64,000 bases of DNA, taken from assembly GCA_027605045.1 (NCBI GenBank), contig JAQFWX010000116.1, forward strand, positions 1 to 64,000, written 5' to 3'. This DNA is from Phallus indusiatus (Eukaryota; Basidiomycota; Agaricomycetes; Phallales; Phallaceae). Positions 22,962-35,141 of the stretch are shown piece by piece. Position 1 is the first letter of the stretch. Every line of letters begins with the position of its first letter. The position numbers and the translations under genes are program-made. The notes beneath the pieces were generated by a model. It searched no databases. It worked only from the letters and a program-made list of their open reading frames with translations, and was not told where the DNA came from.

Positions 22962-25728
22962 TCAATGAAACGAGATCTCCCAAACTCTAACGCTTCCATC
23001 GGCACCTCCGCCTAGCAGCTTCCCTTTCCCATTTTCGACCGATTTCGGTACCCAGGCAACACGCCATGCACCGTTTGGGATTGCATTTTTAATGGCAATA
23101 ATTTTCAATGGCTTTTGAATTATTTTTCAGTACGACTAGAGAAATGTGTAATTCAACCCTTCTTACCTTGGTAACATCCCAGACATATATATGAGTATCA
23201 AGCGATGCCGATGCGATATGAGCACCATCGGGTGTCCATGCGAGACAATGAATTCTTGACGAGTGGTGCGTCCATGTAGAAATCACCGCCTAGCGAAGAA
23301 GGAACGCGATCAAAAACGTTGCTAGAAACAATCGGCAGCGACCATTTACCTTACGCTCTTTAGTATCATACACGACTATCTTGCCGGCGCTCTAGCGATA
23401 AGCGTACCGTCGTTAATAGATTCATTTACTTTTATGCGTAGCTTCTTGGGCACTCACATCTCCAGCGGCAAGCAATTCTCCATTTGGGCTAAAGCTCACC
23501 GCAGTAACTGCGCCTTTCTGCGCTTCAGCAAGTTCACCTGACTCCGTAAGCGTTCCATTGCTGTTCCAGAGATAAAGACGTATCTTCTTATCCTGCAACA
23601 ACGACGAAAATAGATCGTCAAGCGACTTTCTTAAGCGAGATTCTGAAGTCAGGGCAACTTACTTCTCCGCCTACAGCAACAATATTGCTCATGGAGACAG
23701 CAATTGACGCGCAGTTGTACTTCAGGGGCAGTGATGTTACTTTTTGCGTTCCACGAAGCACCTCTATGCTAGCAAGGCCAGCCACGAATATATGTCCATC
23801 CGAAAGATTAGCGGCAATCGATTTAGCTTGAGATGAGAGCGGATATATAGACCTACAGAAAACCAGCACAACAGTGAGAAGAGGGTATTGGTGTGCATCA
23901 GAATGGACCACCCACGATGAAAATGAAGCAGCTGCCTTTATACCAACGTTGATTTCACGTACGTTGTCATCAACACCGACACTGCAGATATTTTGTTGAT
24001 GACCGGACATGTCGATGATTAGACCGGTGTATCCCGCTCCGGTTACATGTGCAAAGCCTTGAGTGGGATCGGCATCAGAAGGCTCGTCCAACGATAAACC
24101 ATGAACCTTCCCATCTGATGAACCGACGAAGAACGAAGGTGGGTCTTCAAGTAAAGTCCCAGCCGTTATGGATTTAACCGGGGCCTTTATTAGTCGTGAC
24201 GTGAGTGCTATGGTCCAGAGAAGAAGATAAGGTGAGACCTAGTTTACATACCTCTATAGCCCTAACAGGTTTATCACCTACTCGCGGATCGAAGGCGTTG
24301 AGAACCCCTGCGAAATTTAGACTTATAATAATATTGGAACTGGTCCATGTGTTTCCAAGTTGATGGTTTTCAACACCAGTGCCAAGTTGCCAGATGGTCG
24401 TTGGCTTAGCTGCTTCGACATCCCCTATTCAGACGAAGAAAAACAATTAGGAGAAATAACTCGAGCGCAAAATCAACAAGACAAACATAATTTGACGCTG
24501 CAGTCTCCCGAAGAAGTGACGATAGATTTACTATCTGGCGACCAAGCCGATGCAAACTGAAAGCGAGGAAAACCGGTCAGTCAGCTACCGGCCCCCCGTA
24601 GAAGAAAGTTACTTGCTTACAATTGTTCCTTTGTGGGCTGTTTTGTTGTTTGAATCTACAAGCTCTGCGCTTTGATCACCAGATGTGCCATCCCATACAA
24701 ACAGGCGGTAATCAGCGCCTCCAGATACGAAGTGGCTTCCTGATGGAGCATACGCAACTGTGTGTACGAAATTTGTGTGGCCTTTAAGAGTCTATAACAT
24801 TTGTTTGCGTAATTTTGTCTTCCAAGTTGACAAGAATGTTACCTTAAGGTACTTGTAAGGTGCTCCTATAAGACAACTATTCAACTGACATACAATGATA
24901 CTTTGAACTGTCTACCGACCTGTATAGAAGACAATGGTACCATCGTCACTCGCCGTAGCAGCACGAAAAGGTCGTTGATGTCTCATAGCGACCGCATTTA
25001 TAGCTTTGCTGTGGCCTATAATTTCGCCCGAAGAAGAACCAGTGTCAAATTGAAATACATGTCCGAATCTGACCAAACAACTCAGTTGTAGCACAATGAC
25101 CAAATACGAAATAACTACTTCTCGCGACCATCGCCAACTGCTATGAGCCGTTTACTTTCACCATCCCAAGACAGATCGTTTCTAAGAAGGAATATCCACA
25201 AACAAGATAAAACGGATAGATTAAACACATACGAACATTCTCCCACCAAGTGCTTTAGTCTCGGTTTTCAAGATTTGCTCCGATCCAGCGACATCCCATA
25301 TCCTCACTATGCGGCAGATCGTTCAGATGCTGTTGCCCGCGTTGACTGACAGAATGAATTGAACATACCATTCCCTTGAATATCGGCGGAAGCAGCATAA
25401 TATCCTGAAGGTGAAAAACGTGCGACTGTGGTGGCGTGAACATGTTGACTGTAGACAATATCATTCGCTGAATTCTGATAACATAGCACATGAGCTATGT
25501 CTGCAGCATCCGTAGAAGTGTGTTCGTACTTTCAGATCCCTGATCTACAACCGACGGACAGATTGTTAGATGACTTCCATCTTTCGATCGCTCAATGAAA
25601 GTAATACAAACTATAATGCATCGTCCATTTGCGTATATGATCTTATCACCGTGCGTACCAATCTTGGTCGACGTTCCTCGCGTCGTTACGGGATTTGGAG
25701 GATATACACGGATAAATCGCGATGACAT
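22962..25728 (-). CDS. AIP1: Actin-interacting protein 1 (AIP1/WDR1), WD40 repeats
   Basis: The start (ATG at 25728) gives MSSRFIRVYPPNPVTTRGTSTKIG. Diagnostic blocks follow: HATTVARFSPSGYYAASADIQG, RIWDVAGSEQILKTETKALGG, INDLSWDGESKRLIAVGDGREK, HVFQFDTGSSSGEIIGHSKAINAV, RPFRAATASDDGTIVFYTG, LDEPSDADPTQGFAHVTGAG, DDNVREI, RIHCLAWTPDGAHIASASLDTHIYVWDV and a final GGGADGSVRVWEISFH. AIP1 folds as two seven-bladed WD40 propellers and works with cofilin to disassemble actin filaments in cortical patches. About ten short introns interrupt it and all checked junctions keep the frame, for example AGAAT|GTTCGT to TTAG|AAACGAT. Length and order match the family. Confidence 0.92.
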
Positions 25729-27393
25729 TGCTTCAGGATTAAATTCGAGGGCCTTCAAAGGCTGTTACAACTGTGCTTATAAGCTGTTAGACGTTGTTAC
25801 CGTGCGCGGTTAAATCTGTAGTCTAACTGCGACCGCAGACCGCGCCGCTTAGTAAGAGTGAGTGTTTACGGAGCTGTGTTTCATTCCACTCGTCTATGCT
25901 CATGAACGTGGTATTATCGGGCTAGATTGTTTGTCTAACCTGACCATGAACGGATGTTTCCATGAATGTTTATATTCCCCCAAAAGTGTATGTTTTTGTA
26001 CTGACTATCGTTCTTTTCGCCAGAAATCGACACGAATGGTCTTGTTACTCGCAATGACTTTGTTCGGCTAGAAAAACAAACAATATACAATCTCCAATTG
26101 TTCTTCTGGTCATATGAAACTGTAGTTTTTTTTTCACAGGCTAAGACATAGTATCAAAATTCCACCGCCCAGCAGTGATTCTCGACCGCTTTCTACCGCG
26201 TTTCTTTTGGTGCATGCACACTGGTTTCGCGATGGCTTCCTCCTCCCGCTCTTACCAGAAGATTCCTTTGGGATGTCCAATCTGTCAACACTGCTATATT
26301 ACCATCGTGACCGAGGATCTCGAGGATCCCCGACATTCTCTGGTTCAGCGCTGGGACGTTTCGCGGACAAATGTGCTTCTCGGCCAATTCTCAACAAATC
26401 GGTATTGACATGCGTCTTTTTCATGAAGCCTTGCCGGAACCATCAAAAACCCGCTTACACAGTATGACGTCGCCTACGGACTTGGCTGATTTGTTCCTTA
26501 TGGTGTTCATCTGCTACGATGCTATAATGACGCTGGTTTTTATAATGACGTTGAACTGTCAAGTTTTACATTTGGGTAAGCATTGCGGTGTTAAGACCTA
26601 TTCAGACTCAGTGCTAATCATTCAGCAGTTGGTTATTTTGGCACATATGCTTCGAGAGATGAACTTAAACTGACATCTCAACGATTGTTGTTAAGCCAGA
26701 GAAACATTTCCCCGCTCTTTAGAAAAATGTTTTTGCATTCTACGATAGTTGACAGGCGCTCACCTCCAATTCAATGATCAGTCAAAATACGGACACTTCG
26801 TTCATGAATTTCCAATCGTCTTCCTTGTCACCAATAACCAAGTCTATATTATTATTCCTTGGCCATTAAGTACGCCTATCGTTTCGTCGCTATGAAGTTT
26901 AGATGTTAAGAAGCTTGGAAGAAGGACATTTGAATTTGACACGCTCTCCGCATATCCAACGGCATGTCTACATTAGTATGACAGTGAGCACATTATGCTG
27001 TTGCTCTTGCTGTCTATCAGTCATCACTAGTACGTCTACATATTCTTAGCAAACAATTCACGCTCACTCGCATAATTCTATTATATCAAACAGGCATAAT
27101 CGGCTCGGGGAATGATTCATGAAAGACCTACCTTAATCCCGTATAGAATAGGAACTTCGATTTATGACACTGGACCGGTTGACAGGAAAACAACCTTGTA
27201 TTTGCGATGAAAAATCAACACCATTCATGTTTTCTTATTCTATGATTTCATTTACGACTTCGGAGCAGCGAATTGACAGATAGTATTTAGCCTTGACATC
27301 CTGAATTTCACTGCGGCCCTTTAGGAATATGAAACCTCGAACAGATGTCCTCGGCCCATTCAGTCCTCCAGTGCCTTGGAGCGTTCTTCTTTG
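25729..27393. other. Intergenic region with no supported gene
   Basis: Open frames at 26175-26673 (plus strand) reach about 100 codons. One contains a stretch like HWFRDGFLLPLLPEDS that faintly resembles the start of a fungal BTB domain, but the rest does not follow. Nothing else stands out. Confidence 0.4.
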
Positions 27394-27403
27394 CATATAA
27401 AAA
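27394..27403 (+). promoter_or_regulatory. TATA box of the hydrophobin gene
   Basis: CATATAAAAAAG lies about 95 bases before the ATG at 27494. The leader between is CT-rich (for example CTCAAGCTTACTC), as usual for strongly expressed fungal genes. Confidence 0.6.
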
Positions 27404-27493
27404 AGAGGGTATCTAGGTGTCCAGTTTCCCCAGTTCAGAAACACCCTTCGAACTTAATCTCTCAAGCTTACTCTCAAAACCCCTGCAGTGGAA

Positions 27494-27991
27494 ATGAAAG
27501 TCTTCACTCCTCTCGTTCTTTTGGCTGCTTTAGCAACAGCTGCACCATCCCCCCAAAGCATCTCCCAATGCAACACAGGTAACATTTCTGTCGCTCATGT
27601 ATCAAGATCTCACCATTGACATAACCGCTTTTCTTCAGGGTCTATGGTTTGCTGCAACAGTGTTCAAAGCTCTCAAAGTAGTCCAGTTGCATCTCTTTTA
27701 GGTCTCCTTGGCATCGCAGTCGGCAGCGTAGGAGCCCAGGTCGGTTTGGGATGCACTCCAATCACCGTTATGTCAGTATTCTATTGATGTTAATATTATA
27801 AGAGAAAATACTTATAAGAATTTACTTACGATAGTGGTGTTGGCGGTTCTACTTGCACTGCACAAGCTGTGTGCTGTACCGGAAATGCATTTGGTGGCTT
27901 GGTATGCGACTTTTTCTTCATCTTATAGTATACAAGTTATTGAGCTTCGATATGACAGATTAATCTGGGTTGCAATGCTATAAATCTCTGA
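27494..27991 (+). CDS. Class I hydrophobin
   Basis: Four exons (27494-27578, 27639-27771, 27835-27901, 27959-27991) encode a complete secreted protein of about 105 residues. A signal peptide (MKVFTPLVLLAALATAA) is followed by the eight hydrophobin cysteines: C-X6-CC-X32-C-X12-C-X5-CC-X12-C-X5. The long third gap and hydrophobic loops (SLLGLLGIAVGS) mark class I. These proteins self-assemble at air-water interfaces and coat hyphae, spores or fruit bodies. Introns 1 and 3 have standard donors and intron 2 begins GTCAGT; all four exons keep the frame. The pre-cysteine segment (APSPQSISQ) is short. Class and completeness are secure; the developmental role cannot be read from the sequence. Confidence 0.95.
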
Positions 27992-28841
27992 GCTTTCAAC
28001 TGTTCTACCACTTTTTGAATAAATATATAAGTTAAACCATTACAAAGATCACTTAAGTGAAAACAGCTCACGCCCAAGTTTCAACATCTTGATTTGGGAT
28101 CATCAACATATTGACATGTAAATTATGAACACAGCATACAAACGCTATAACATCCTAATCTCGACATACAAATTTACACTGATAATAGATATATTCTTAT
28201 GAAACAACGACATAACATTAGAAAAATTATTTTTTGCGATTATGGTATGCTACGTGAGACGATGAAGACAGTCGTAAGAAGTCACGGAAAAAAAGGAAAA
28301 TAATGCAAGTCTGTTTGATTGATGGTCGTAAAGAAAGAAAAAGGACAAGGCAAGGAAGAATTGAGAGAGGGACGGAAAACATGAAGCAAAGAAAAATAAA
28401 TTGTCCTAAGTGAATAGTCATACTCTTCCCGCTTAGTATCTCTGATGTGTTAATGAAAGAGAACACTACAGTGGAAAGACCTGAGTAAGACTTTTTCAAA
28501 TTAATTGTGTGGCTTTGAATGCACCCTCTCTGTACTCTGTATAATCAATCATAACCAGTCCCGATCTACGTCCACGAAAGTCGAAAAGATTGGGGCTGAG
28601 AAGAGAAAAAAACAACAACCTCACTGAGACCCGGAGGCTCGCAAAAATGACCCAATAAGTTAACGTATTATTAAGATAATTTGTCAAAAGATTGACCCAA
28701 GAAGCAAGACGAACGAGCGGCATCGATTTGGATAAATAGGAGAAGAAAGAAAAAGAAAAAAGGGAAGTAAAGGATGCACGACGTGAGGCGGATTAGCGAC
28801 ATAAAAACTCAATGGTATAACGCTTCTCTCCCACGAAAAAT
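27992..28841. other. Intergenic 3' regions of hydrophobin and Skt5
   Basis: Convergent 3' ends. It contains AATAAA-like signals just after the hydrophobin stop (28019-28025) and AT-rich sequence. No gene was seen. Confidence 0.4.
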
Positions 28842-31765
28842 TTACATTATAATACATTCCTTTTCTTCGGCTTTGGCTGAGCTAAACCCAAGCTCAGCGA
28901 ATGTTGTATTAGTATTCCGGGGTGCTGGCGGATTCGAGAAAGCATCGGGTCCAGACGGGGGAGGAGGACCTTGATTAGGAGGAGGCGGGCCGCCGCCGCC
29001 TTCCTGTCTTCTACCCGGTGGGCGTCCAGCCGCGCGAGTCTGCTGAATACCGGAGCCAGATGAAGGATATGGTTGTCGTGCTGGACTAGTACTTTTCCCG
29101 CCTACTGGTTGTCCCTGCTGTGATGGCGGAGGTCCATCCGTCAATGTGTACCTTTTCAAATCACTGAATTGGCGTGGATGCTGACCAGCGCCGGGGGGAC
29201 CTTGACCTTGCCCACCAAGAGTCTGTGCATGATGAGGAGGTCCATGAGGGTAGGGTCCATGAGCTTGAGCCGGCTGGGCATGAGAGGATTGGGGACCTGG
29301 AGCAGGAGGTTCTGATAAAGGACCTGGACTTTGTCGAAGCGGTCGTTGTTGTTGCTGCTGCTGCTGTTGATGCTGGTGCGGCTGAGGAGCATAATTTGAT
29401 GGGGGAGGTACATCTGATTCCTCTCCGATCATGGGCATGCCGTTAGCCTGAGCTTTGACTTTACTCAGCACATCGGTGCGTCCGTTAGAGCCAGCAACTC
29501 TACCTGCAGCCTCGGCATTCGCTTTAGCTTGGCTCCTACGACGGACAAGTCTATCGTCTGTAATCTTCTCATGTTCAGACCTGGATAACATCTGAGGCGA
29601 AGGCTGCGATAAAGCCGCGAGTCGGTCTGGTGCATCAGTGTTTCCGTGAGAAATAGCCTAGACAAGGAAGGCCTCAGGACAACGGGCAATCAAATTGAAA
29701 AAGATTATTCGACAAACCTTCTCATACCAAGCCTTAGCTGCTTCAACATTTTTAGTAGTGCCAATTCCGACTTCCGCATAATAGCCCATTGCGAATTCGG
29801 CGCTTGGTAGACCTTTTAGTGCCGCCTAAGAGAAATGTTTAATAAATGATGACAACAAATGTAGAAAATTGAGGAACCTTTTCGGCAAACACATAAGCAA
29901 GATTTTCATCTTTTTCAAAGGCACCTTCAGCTCCGCAAAGGAACCATTTGGAAAGTGCCATATCGGCTTCCGCTTCACCTTGTTGTGAGGCGAGTCTGTT
30001 TTTTTAATTTCACATGTGCAATGTAATCAGGAAAACATTCGAAAACACGATTCTTTTTAAAGAAAAAGAAATACTTACGAATACCATTGAACGCTCATTA
30101 ACGCATCAGCCTCGAAAGGAGCGATGGCGTATTCGTACGCGTGACCCAATTTGTACTGGGCGGGCGCAAAACCAAGATATGCAGCTTTTTCAATATATTT
30201 TCTTGCTTCGGTCACAGGACTGCCATTAGGAGGTATTAGAGCCAAAGTGAAAAAGAGAGATTCGGGGACGGTGACTTGGGAGAATTCATTGAGAAGCAGG
30301 AGACCATAGACGTAAGCTGGTTGAGGGGTTTCGATAGTTGAAAGATTGGCAGCTTTGTAGAGGAGAGGGAGAGCTTCATGATGTGAAGGTGGTAGGTTAA
30401 GTTGACCAAGAAGATGTGCCATGCCCAGCCGCTGTGTCGCAATTGTGTTAGTTTAGTCATTCAGGGACGTACAATCGAAGCTACTTAAACTCACATAAAA
30501 ACAACTCTCAACGTTAGCACGCATTCCACGTTCGAAAGAATCACGGGCGCGATTGATGTCACCCACGGTTTCGTAGTCTCGTCCGATTTTAAACCATGCT
30601 TTTGCCCATCCAGCACGGGAGGCCGTCTCGAAATCACGGAACGCCTCCCGAGGGCTACGAGGTACTACATCTGAAGCGCAACCTGTGCTACACAGGATAC
30701 CGCGGAGGTATATAGCCTCTGGGACGGGTGGAGCTCCGGGGGCTGAGCAAATTGCCAGCAAAGCAGAAGCGGCGCTATTTACAAGAACTCGCTGCTGCGG
30801 GTCCGTAACAGTTACGATACCAGTATCAGAGGGGGGATTGAGTCTATCTATGACGAAAATGACATCTCTAATCCAAGGCAAATGGGTATGTTGAGTGGGA
30901 TTTGGTGGTAGAGTACGCTGGGCATCGATTAGTGTTTCGAGAGTGGGGATGGGAGCGGTGAGATCTGGGATTTTGGGAGTGGAAGGGTGACTTCTAGGAC
31001 CGCGGTTTAAATTGAGATGCTCCATTGGTGGTGGAAAGGAGGTGGAAGAGTTCGGTGGTGGGTAAAAAGGAGGCTGAGCATACCCGATGGGAGGTGACTG
31101 TAACGGGGGGACAAAACCTCCTGGGCCTGGACCTACATTGGGACCAGGCGCGCCTTGAGGCGGCGCGTAAGATGCAGCCGAGTGTCTGGATACATTATTG
31201 GGGTGGTAGCCGTACGACGAGTCTGGACGAGCAAAGCCGCCGGGGTAACCGACGGCGCCTGGTAACGGACCAGCGGGCGGGGGATGCAACGGTACAGATG
31301 GTGATCGATATTGATCTATGGGGCCATAAGGAGGACCACGAGATTGATGAGGATAAGGAGGATGAGGTGAATACGACCGCTGTTGTTGGGGATAAGCATA
31401 GGACATTTGCGCAGACGGTGCCAAGGCTGCGTCGTCGAGTGTTCGAGTAATCTAAAATGAATGAAAAAAAAAAAGAAAAAAATAAACCGCCAGAAACACA
31501 GAGAGGAAGAGAAAATGGAAGTTTAGATTAAAGTAGTGATTTAAGTGACCAGCTGTCGGTCTTTAATAAGTATGACACATACATCTGCGGGTAAAGATGG
31601 CATGATCCTTTCTGGCATCGGCGCAAACAGTGGATGAGTCCGGGAATCGGGACGATAGTCAGGAGGAAGAGGTGGAACGGGAGGTCTTGCGTTGCCCGTT
31701 GACTGCGAAGGACGATGAGATGAGCTCACACTAGGATGAGGAGGTAAAGGCGGTGGAAGTGACAT
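28842..31765 (-). CDS. SKT5: Chitin synthase regulator Skt5/Chs4, Sel1 repeats with C-terminal CaaX box
   Basis: Starts MSLPPPLPPHPSVSS (ATG 31765). The first third is disordered and rich in Pro, Gly, Tyr and Ser (PHPPYPHQSRGPPYG). Around 30453-30960 Sel1-like repeats begin: AIYLRGILCSTG, EAFRDFETASRAGWAKAWFKIGRDYE, then LGMAHLLGQLN, EARKYIEKAAYLGFAPAQYKLGHAYE and AAKAWYEKAISHGNTDAPDRL. The tail is again Pro/Gln rich and ends in CIIM, a CaaX prenylation box. This layout matches fungal Skt5/Chs4, which recruits and activates class III-type chitin synthase at the membrane. Prenylation would anchor it. Introns are few and short. Long open frames on the opposite strand come from the biased composition. 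Identification is strong; which chitin synthase it serves is not shown. Confidence 0.9.
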
Positions 31766-32892
31766 TGGGAGTGGAAATTACGATGCATGATGACTAAGCC
31801 AGGAATCTCGGATGTAACAATAACAATAAGCTTTAGTTTTGTTTGTTCTTTGTGTTCTTTGCAGCAGTGTATATTATTGCGACGACTATTTGTGCACGGC
31901 TTTTCCCATTCAACTCCCCAAGCTCAAGATTCGCAACCGAAGAAAGATGGCGTTTTATTGAATGTTGGCATTGAGTTGGCAACTCGCCGATTCGTCGAGG
32001 ACGAAAAGAACGTGCGAGCAGATTCTAATAGTACCTTGCTCCTTGCTCGGAGACGATGAAATTGGTTTACAGCCATGGGAAATTGCGGACGCCGACCCCG
32101 TCCAATCAGGCCGCAAAGATCAGCTTTTGACGAGTGATGTACTGATAAATCAATCCTACTCATAGATCTTCAGTGCACTAATATACAAAGACAAGACATC
32201 TGCAACAAATATTGCATGAAACCTTGTTAGTCCGCCACACCTGTCATGTACGTTCTTTTGCTTATCATTGATTTATACCCAAATCTAATCGATCTTCCAA
32301 TGAAGCTGGCACTGGCACTCCACACTAGTGACACACGTACACATACGTTACTACCATCATCATCACAAGCTCAGGCTGTTTGTAACTGGTACAACTTTAG
32401 CATCGGGTTACATATACGCCGGATCTCAAAAGGTTCCCATCGACGTACACGGACGTGTATCTGGAAATTTCTCAGACTCCGGCTCGGATTAACTGATTTA
32501 TTCATGACGTTCATACCCTGCATGGAGGGTTTGTCCTGAACTTCCCCAAAGTTTTATTTTTACATCTACCTTTGAGCGAGGCGACCGTCCGAGAGTCTGA
32601 CAAGGGCCTCTGAGGGCCCCAGCGCATGTTTTGCCACTTCAATTCGAAATATCAAGATTTGACTCATCTTACCACAATTATGCTTGTTTTATGAAGAATG
32701 GCCGGCAACAACAGCCTCTTGATATTGCAAGGAGTACCTCTGTATATGATAATGTGTCCCTGATCGTGTGAGTTGCGTTAGTTGTTGCGAAATGACCGAC
32801 ATAAAATAATATAAGCTCAGTTGCGAATAGAACAGCTACATTAATTGCCTGGACAAAACGGACCCACGGAGTAATGCGTTTCCTAAAGGTAA
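31766..32892. other. Intergenic region upstream of Skt5
   Basis: Contains the Skt5 promoter on the right of its start and otherwise short open frames only. No gene, RNA or mobile element was recognised. Confidence 0.4.
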
Positions 32893-33029
32893 ATAACGAA
32901 TGTACAGCTCATGGATCTATAACGAATGTACAGCTCATGGATCTATAACGAATGTACAGCTCATGGATCTATAACGAATGTACAGCTCATGGATCTATAA
33001 CGAATGTACAGCTCATGGATCTATAACGA
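32893..33029. repeat. 26-base direct tandem repeat, five perfect copies plus a partial sixth
   Basis: A 26-base unit starting ATAACGAATGTACAGCTC and ending GGATCT is repeated without a mismatch at 32893, 32919, 32945, 32971 and 32997. A seven-base start of a sixth copy follows to 33029. The repeats directly abut with no spacers. Perfect identity means recent expansion or active homogenisation. They lie between genes, downstream of the Ser-rich secreted protein gene. Confidence 0.95.
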
Positions 33030-33423
33030 TGATTTTGGGTTTATGCCCCGTAGTACCGGGGTAGATAATAATAAAAACAATATTGCCATGGACACTTGAA
33101 CGCTACCGATTGAGGAGTAATATGAAGATTTGAGCCGGAAAGTACGCTGGTTTGGAATAACGATGCAGGGGTACCGAGGAAAATTACAAGGCGTTCAGGT
33201 TAGGTGCCAAAAGAACAATCATGTACGGAACTTCAAGATCGCCTTAAACGTGCGGTAGGAAATACTCTTCATGTTATACCTGCAACTTCTCTACCAAATT
33301 GCGTACAAGGAAAGAACAAAGATAAAAGACAGTCAAAGTACTGAAAAGGACCGGCCTATGTTAAGAAATAATGATAACAACGACAATTTCAACTAAAACA
33401 ATCGCAATCGCTCTCCCCGAGGA
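33030..33423. other. 3' flank of the Ser-rich secreted protein gene
   Basis: No gene or repeat was seen. The stretch lies between the tandem repeat and the stop codon at 33424. Confidence 0.35.
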
Positions 33424-34926
33424 TCAGTTATTTGAACTTGAAGCCGAAGATGCTGCGTCATTGCATTGTGTTTCTTGTTGGTCACATTGGCCTACCGAGA
33501 ACCCCGCTCCACTGTTGGCCTGTCGAATTCGATGAGTGAACCCTGCACTTAGATCAAGCCAAAGGGCATAGTTATAGCTTACCGCATCCGCGCAGGTATT
33601 ATGTTGCACGCTACATGATCTTTGCAGGGCAGCCGAGAGCGTAAGGAAAGAATCGTTTCCTTCAACTTCAAATGCACGGCCACCTACTGTGACTGGTGGT
33701 GGTGCACCACCCACTAAACCTCAATGTAAGCCGAGGAAGAACAAACGGTCAAAAAACATTAAAAATGAGCGCTACTAACAGGAGCCTGTGAACGTTTGTA
33801 AATTTGCGCTTGAAGAATTGGAAGTCGATCCAGAAGAAGAACCGGTGGAGCCAGTAGAAGTTCCAGTAGACGTTCCGGTAGAAGACGGTGTAGCTGAGGA
33901 TGAGGCGGACGAAGAAGGCAGCGAGGAAGAGACAGCAGAAGATTGTGATGAAGAGCCCTGCGACTGCGAAGTCGATGACGGCTGATCAATACTACAGGCA
34001 TCACTACCACTTGGAATGGAGACCGCATTATTACTGCTTATGACCTGCAAAGCATAAAAAACGGAACGATACAAAGAATCTTTCTAAAAAAAGACAAACC
34101 TGTTGAATTTCTTCTGCGGTTACATCTGGGACGAGAAGATTCTGAGTGAAGATACAGCCGACGGGATCGCTGAAGCAACAAGTAAATCAACGTCTTTCAA
34201 AAAAAAAAGGAATGAAATCAATGATTTACTTTGCATCATCACAAGTATTTCCCTTGCCCGTATTGTCATTCAGGTTTCCGGGGGCAAAAGTACCGGACAG
34301 AATTGCTTCAGTAGCATTCCCACCTATGCTGTGAATTTGTTGGGCAAGAGTGAGAGCGATGGCTTTGTTGATAGCCGCCGCGTTAGACGAAGCTGGATCC
34401 TGATGTTGCTGGAGAGCTGCTATCTCAGGATTGACAGCTTTGATGGACGTGCACGGATTAGATGCCAATCCGACGCTCCCAGTATTCCGTTCCAAAGCTC
34501 GATAGATAAGAGCGGCCGTCATGCCTCCTACATTTCCAGCAGCTTTGGCATTCGTGAAAGCTTGGTCAGCTGTGGCTTGTTGCAAGCAATCGGTATCCTT
34601 TTCAAACGACATCAACAAAATTACCAACGAAATTTGACACCAATTGGCTTACGGTAATAGACCCTTGTCCTGCAGCAGCCGCAGCATTTCCAAGAAGGCC
34701 AAAAACGGGATCAACGATTTGAGCAGGGTTATTCATATCCAGAAATGTTCTGACAGTGGTAATGAACTGCTCGTGTGAGTGCTCTGAACGAAATTTAGGT
34801 TCGTCTCTGGTACAAAAATGAGAGAAAATATTTACCTTGTGGCACTTCTTTTCGAATCAAAGGTAGTCCTAATGTCATTGAAACGAATGTTGCTGAGAAA
34901 AGCAGAGAGAAGCTTTTTGAGAACAT
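33424..34926 (-). CDS. Secreted Ser/Thr-rich fungal protein with a conserved C-terminal domain
   Basis: Begins with a signal peptide (MFSKSFSLLFSATFVSMTLG, ATG 34926), followed by an Ala-rich helical domain (DTDCLQQATADQAFTNAKAAG, AINKAIALTLAQQIHSIGGN) and NDPVGCIFTQNLLVPDVTAEE. A low-complexity Ser/Thr/Gly linker (TSTGTSTGSTGSS) comes next. The C-terminal domain reads VGGAPPPVTVGGRAFEVEGND, LSAALQRSCSVQHNTCADAV, then FSVGQCDQQETQCN. I know this last pattern (GG-PPPV...CxVQHN.CAD...CD.Q...C) from many secreted dikaryal proteins. Some database entries name them ribosomal protein S17, which is misleading: nothing ribosomal is present. The linker suggests heavy O-mannosylation and a cell-wall or extracellular place. 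A GPI anchor is not evident. Several short introns; exon edges near 33720-33775 and 34640-34850 are approximate. Function unknown. Confidence 0.75.
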
Positions 34927-35129
34927 TTTGTTTTTCAAAAGAAACGTTGAAATGGTCGCCGGCGCTGCATAGTGTAAATTACATTTAAACACAAAATCTA
35001 GGCATGTTGATACGAAGCACTCACATCGTGAAATTGGAAAGAGAAGGGGAGCAAAAAGTCCTGACTTTGCAGGAAAGAAGAGTGTCCTACCCGAGGGAAT
35101 TGAATGAGAAAGCGTTCATTGTTCTTGCC

Positions 35130-35141
35130 CTTATTTATAGT
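35130..35141 (-). promoter_or_regulatory. TATA-like element upstream of the Ser-rich secreted protein gene
   Basis: TATAAATAAG on the minus strand lies about 205 bases before the ATG at 34926. The distance would fit a leader that holds an intron (possible acceptor near 34975). Confidence 0.35.

Noticed and set aside
26175..26673. Possible BTB/POZ domain gene
   Set aside because: Only one short stretch (HWFRDG...PEDS) hints at it. The frame and following sequence do not continue the domain.
29174..31450. Open frames of 90 and 141 codons on the plus strand opposite Skt5
   Set aside because: They mirror the Pro/Gln/Gly-rich coding bias of Skt5, have no motif, and the minus strand has a clear family match.
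32893..33029. CRISPR-like array
   Set aside because: The 26-base units abut directly with no spacers, and the DNA is eukaryotic. It is a plain tandem repeat.
33788..33985. Acidic Glu/Val-rich plus-strand frame
   Set aside because: It is the reverse complement of the Ser/Thr/Gly linker of the secreted protein, a composition artefact.
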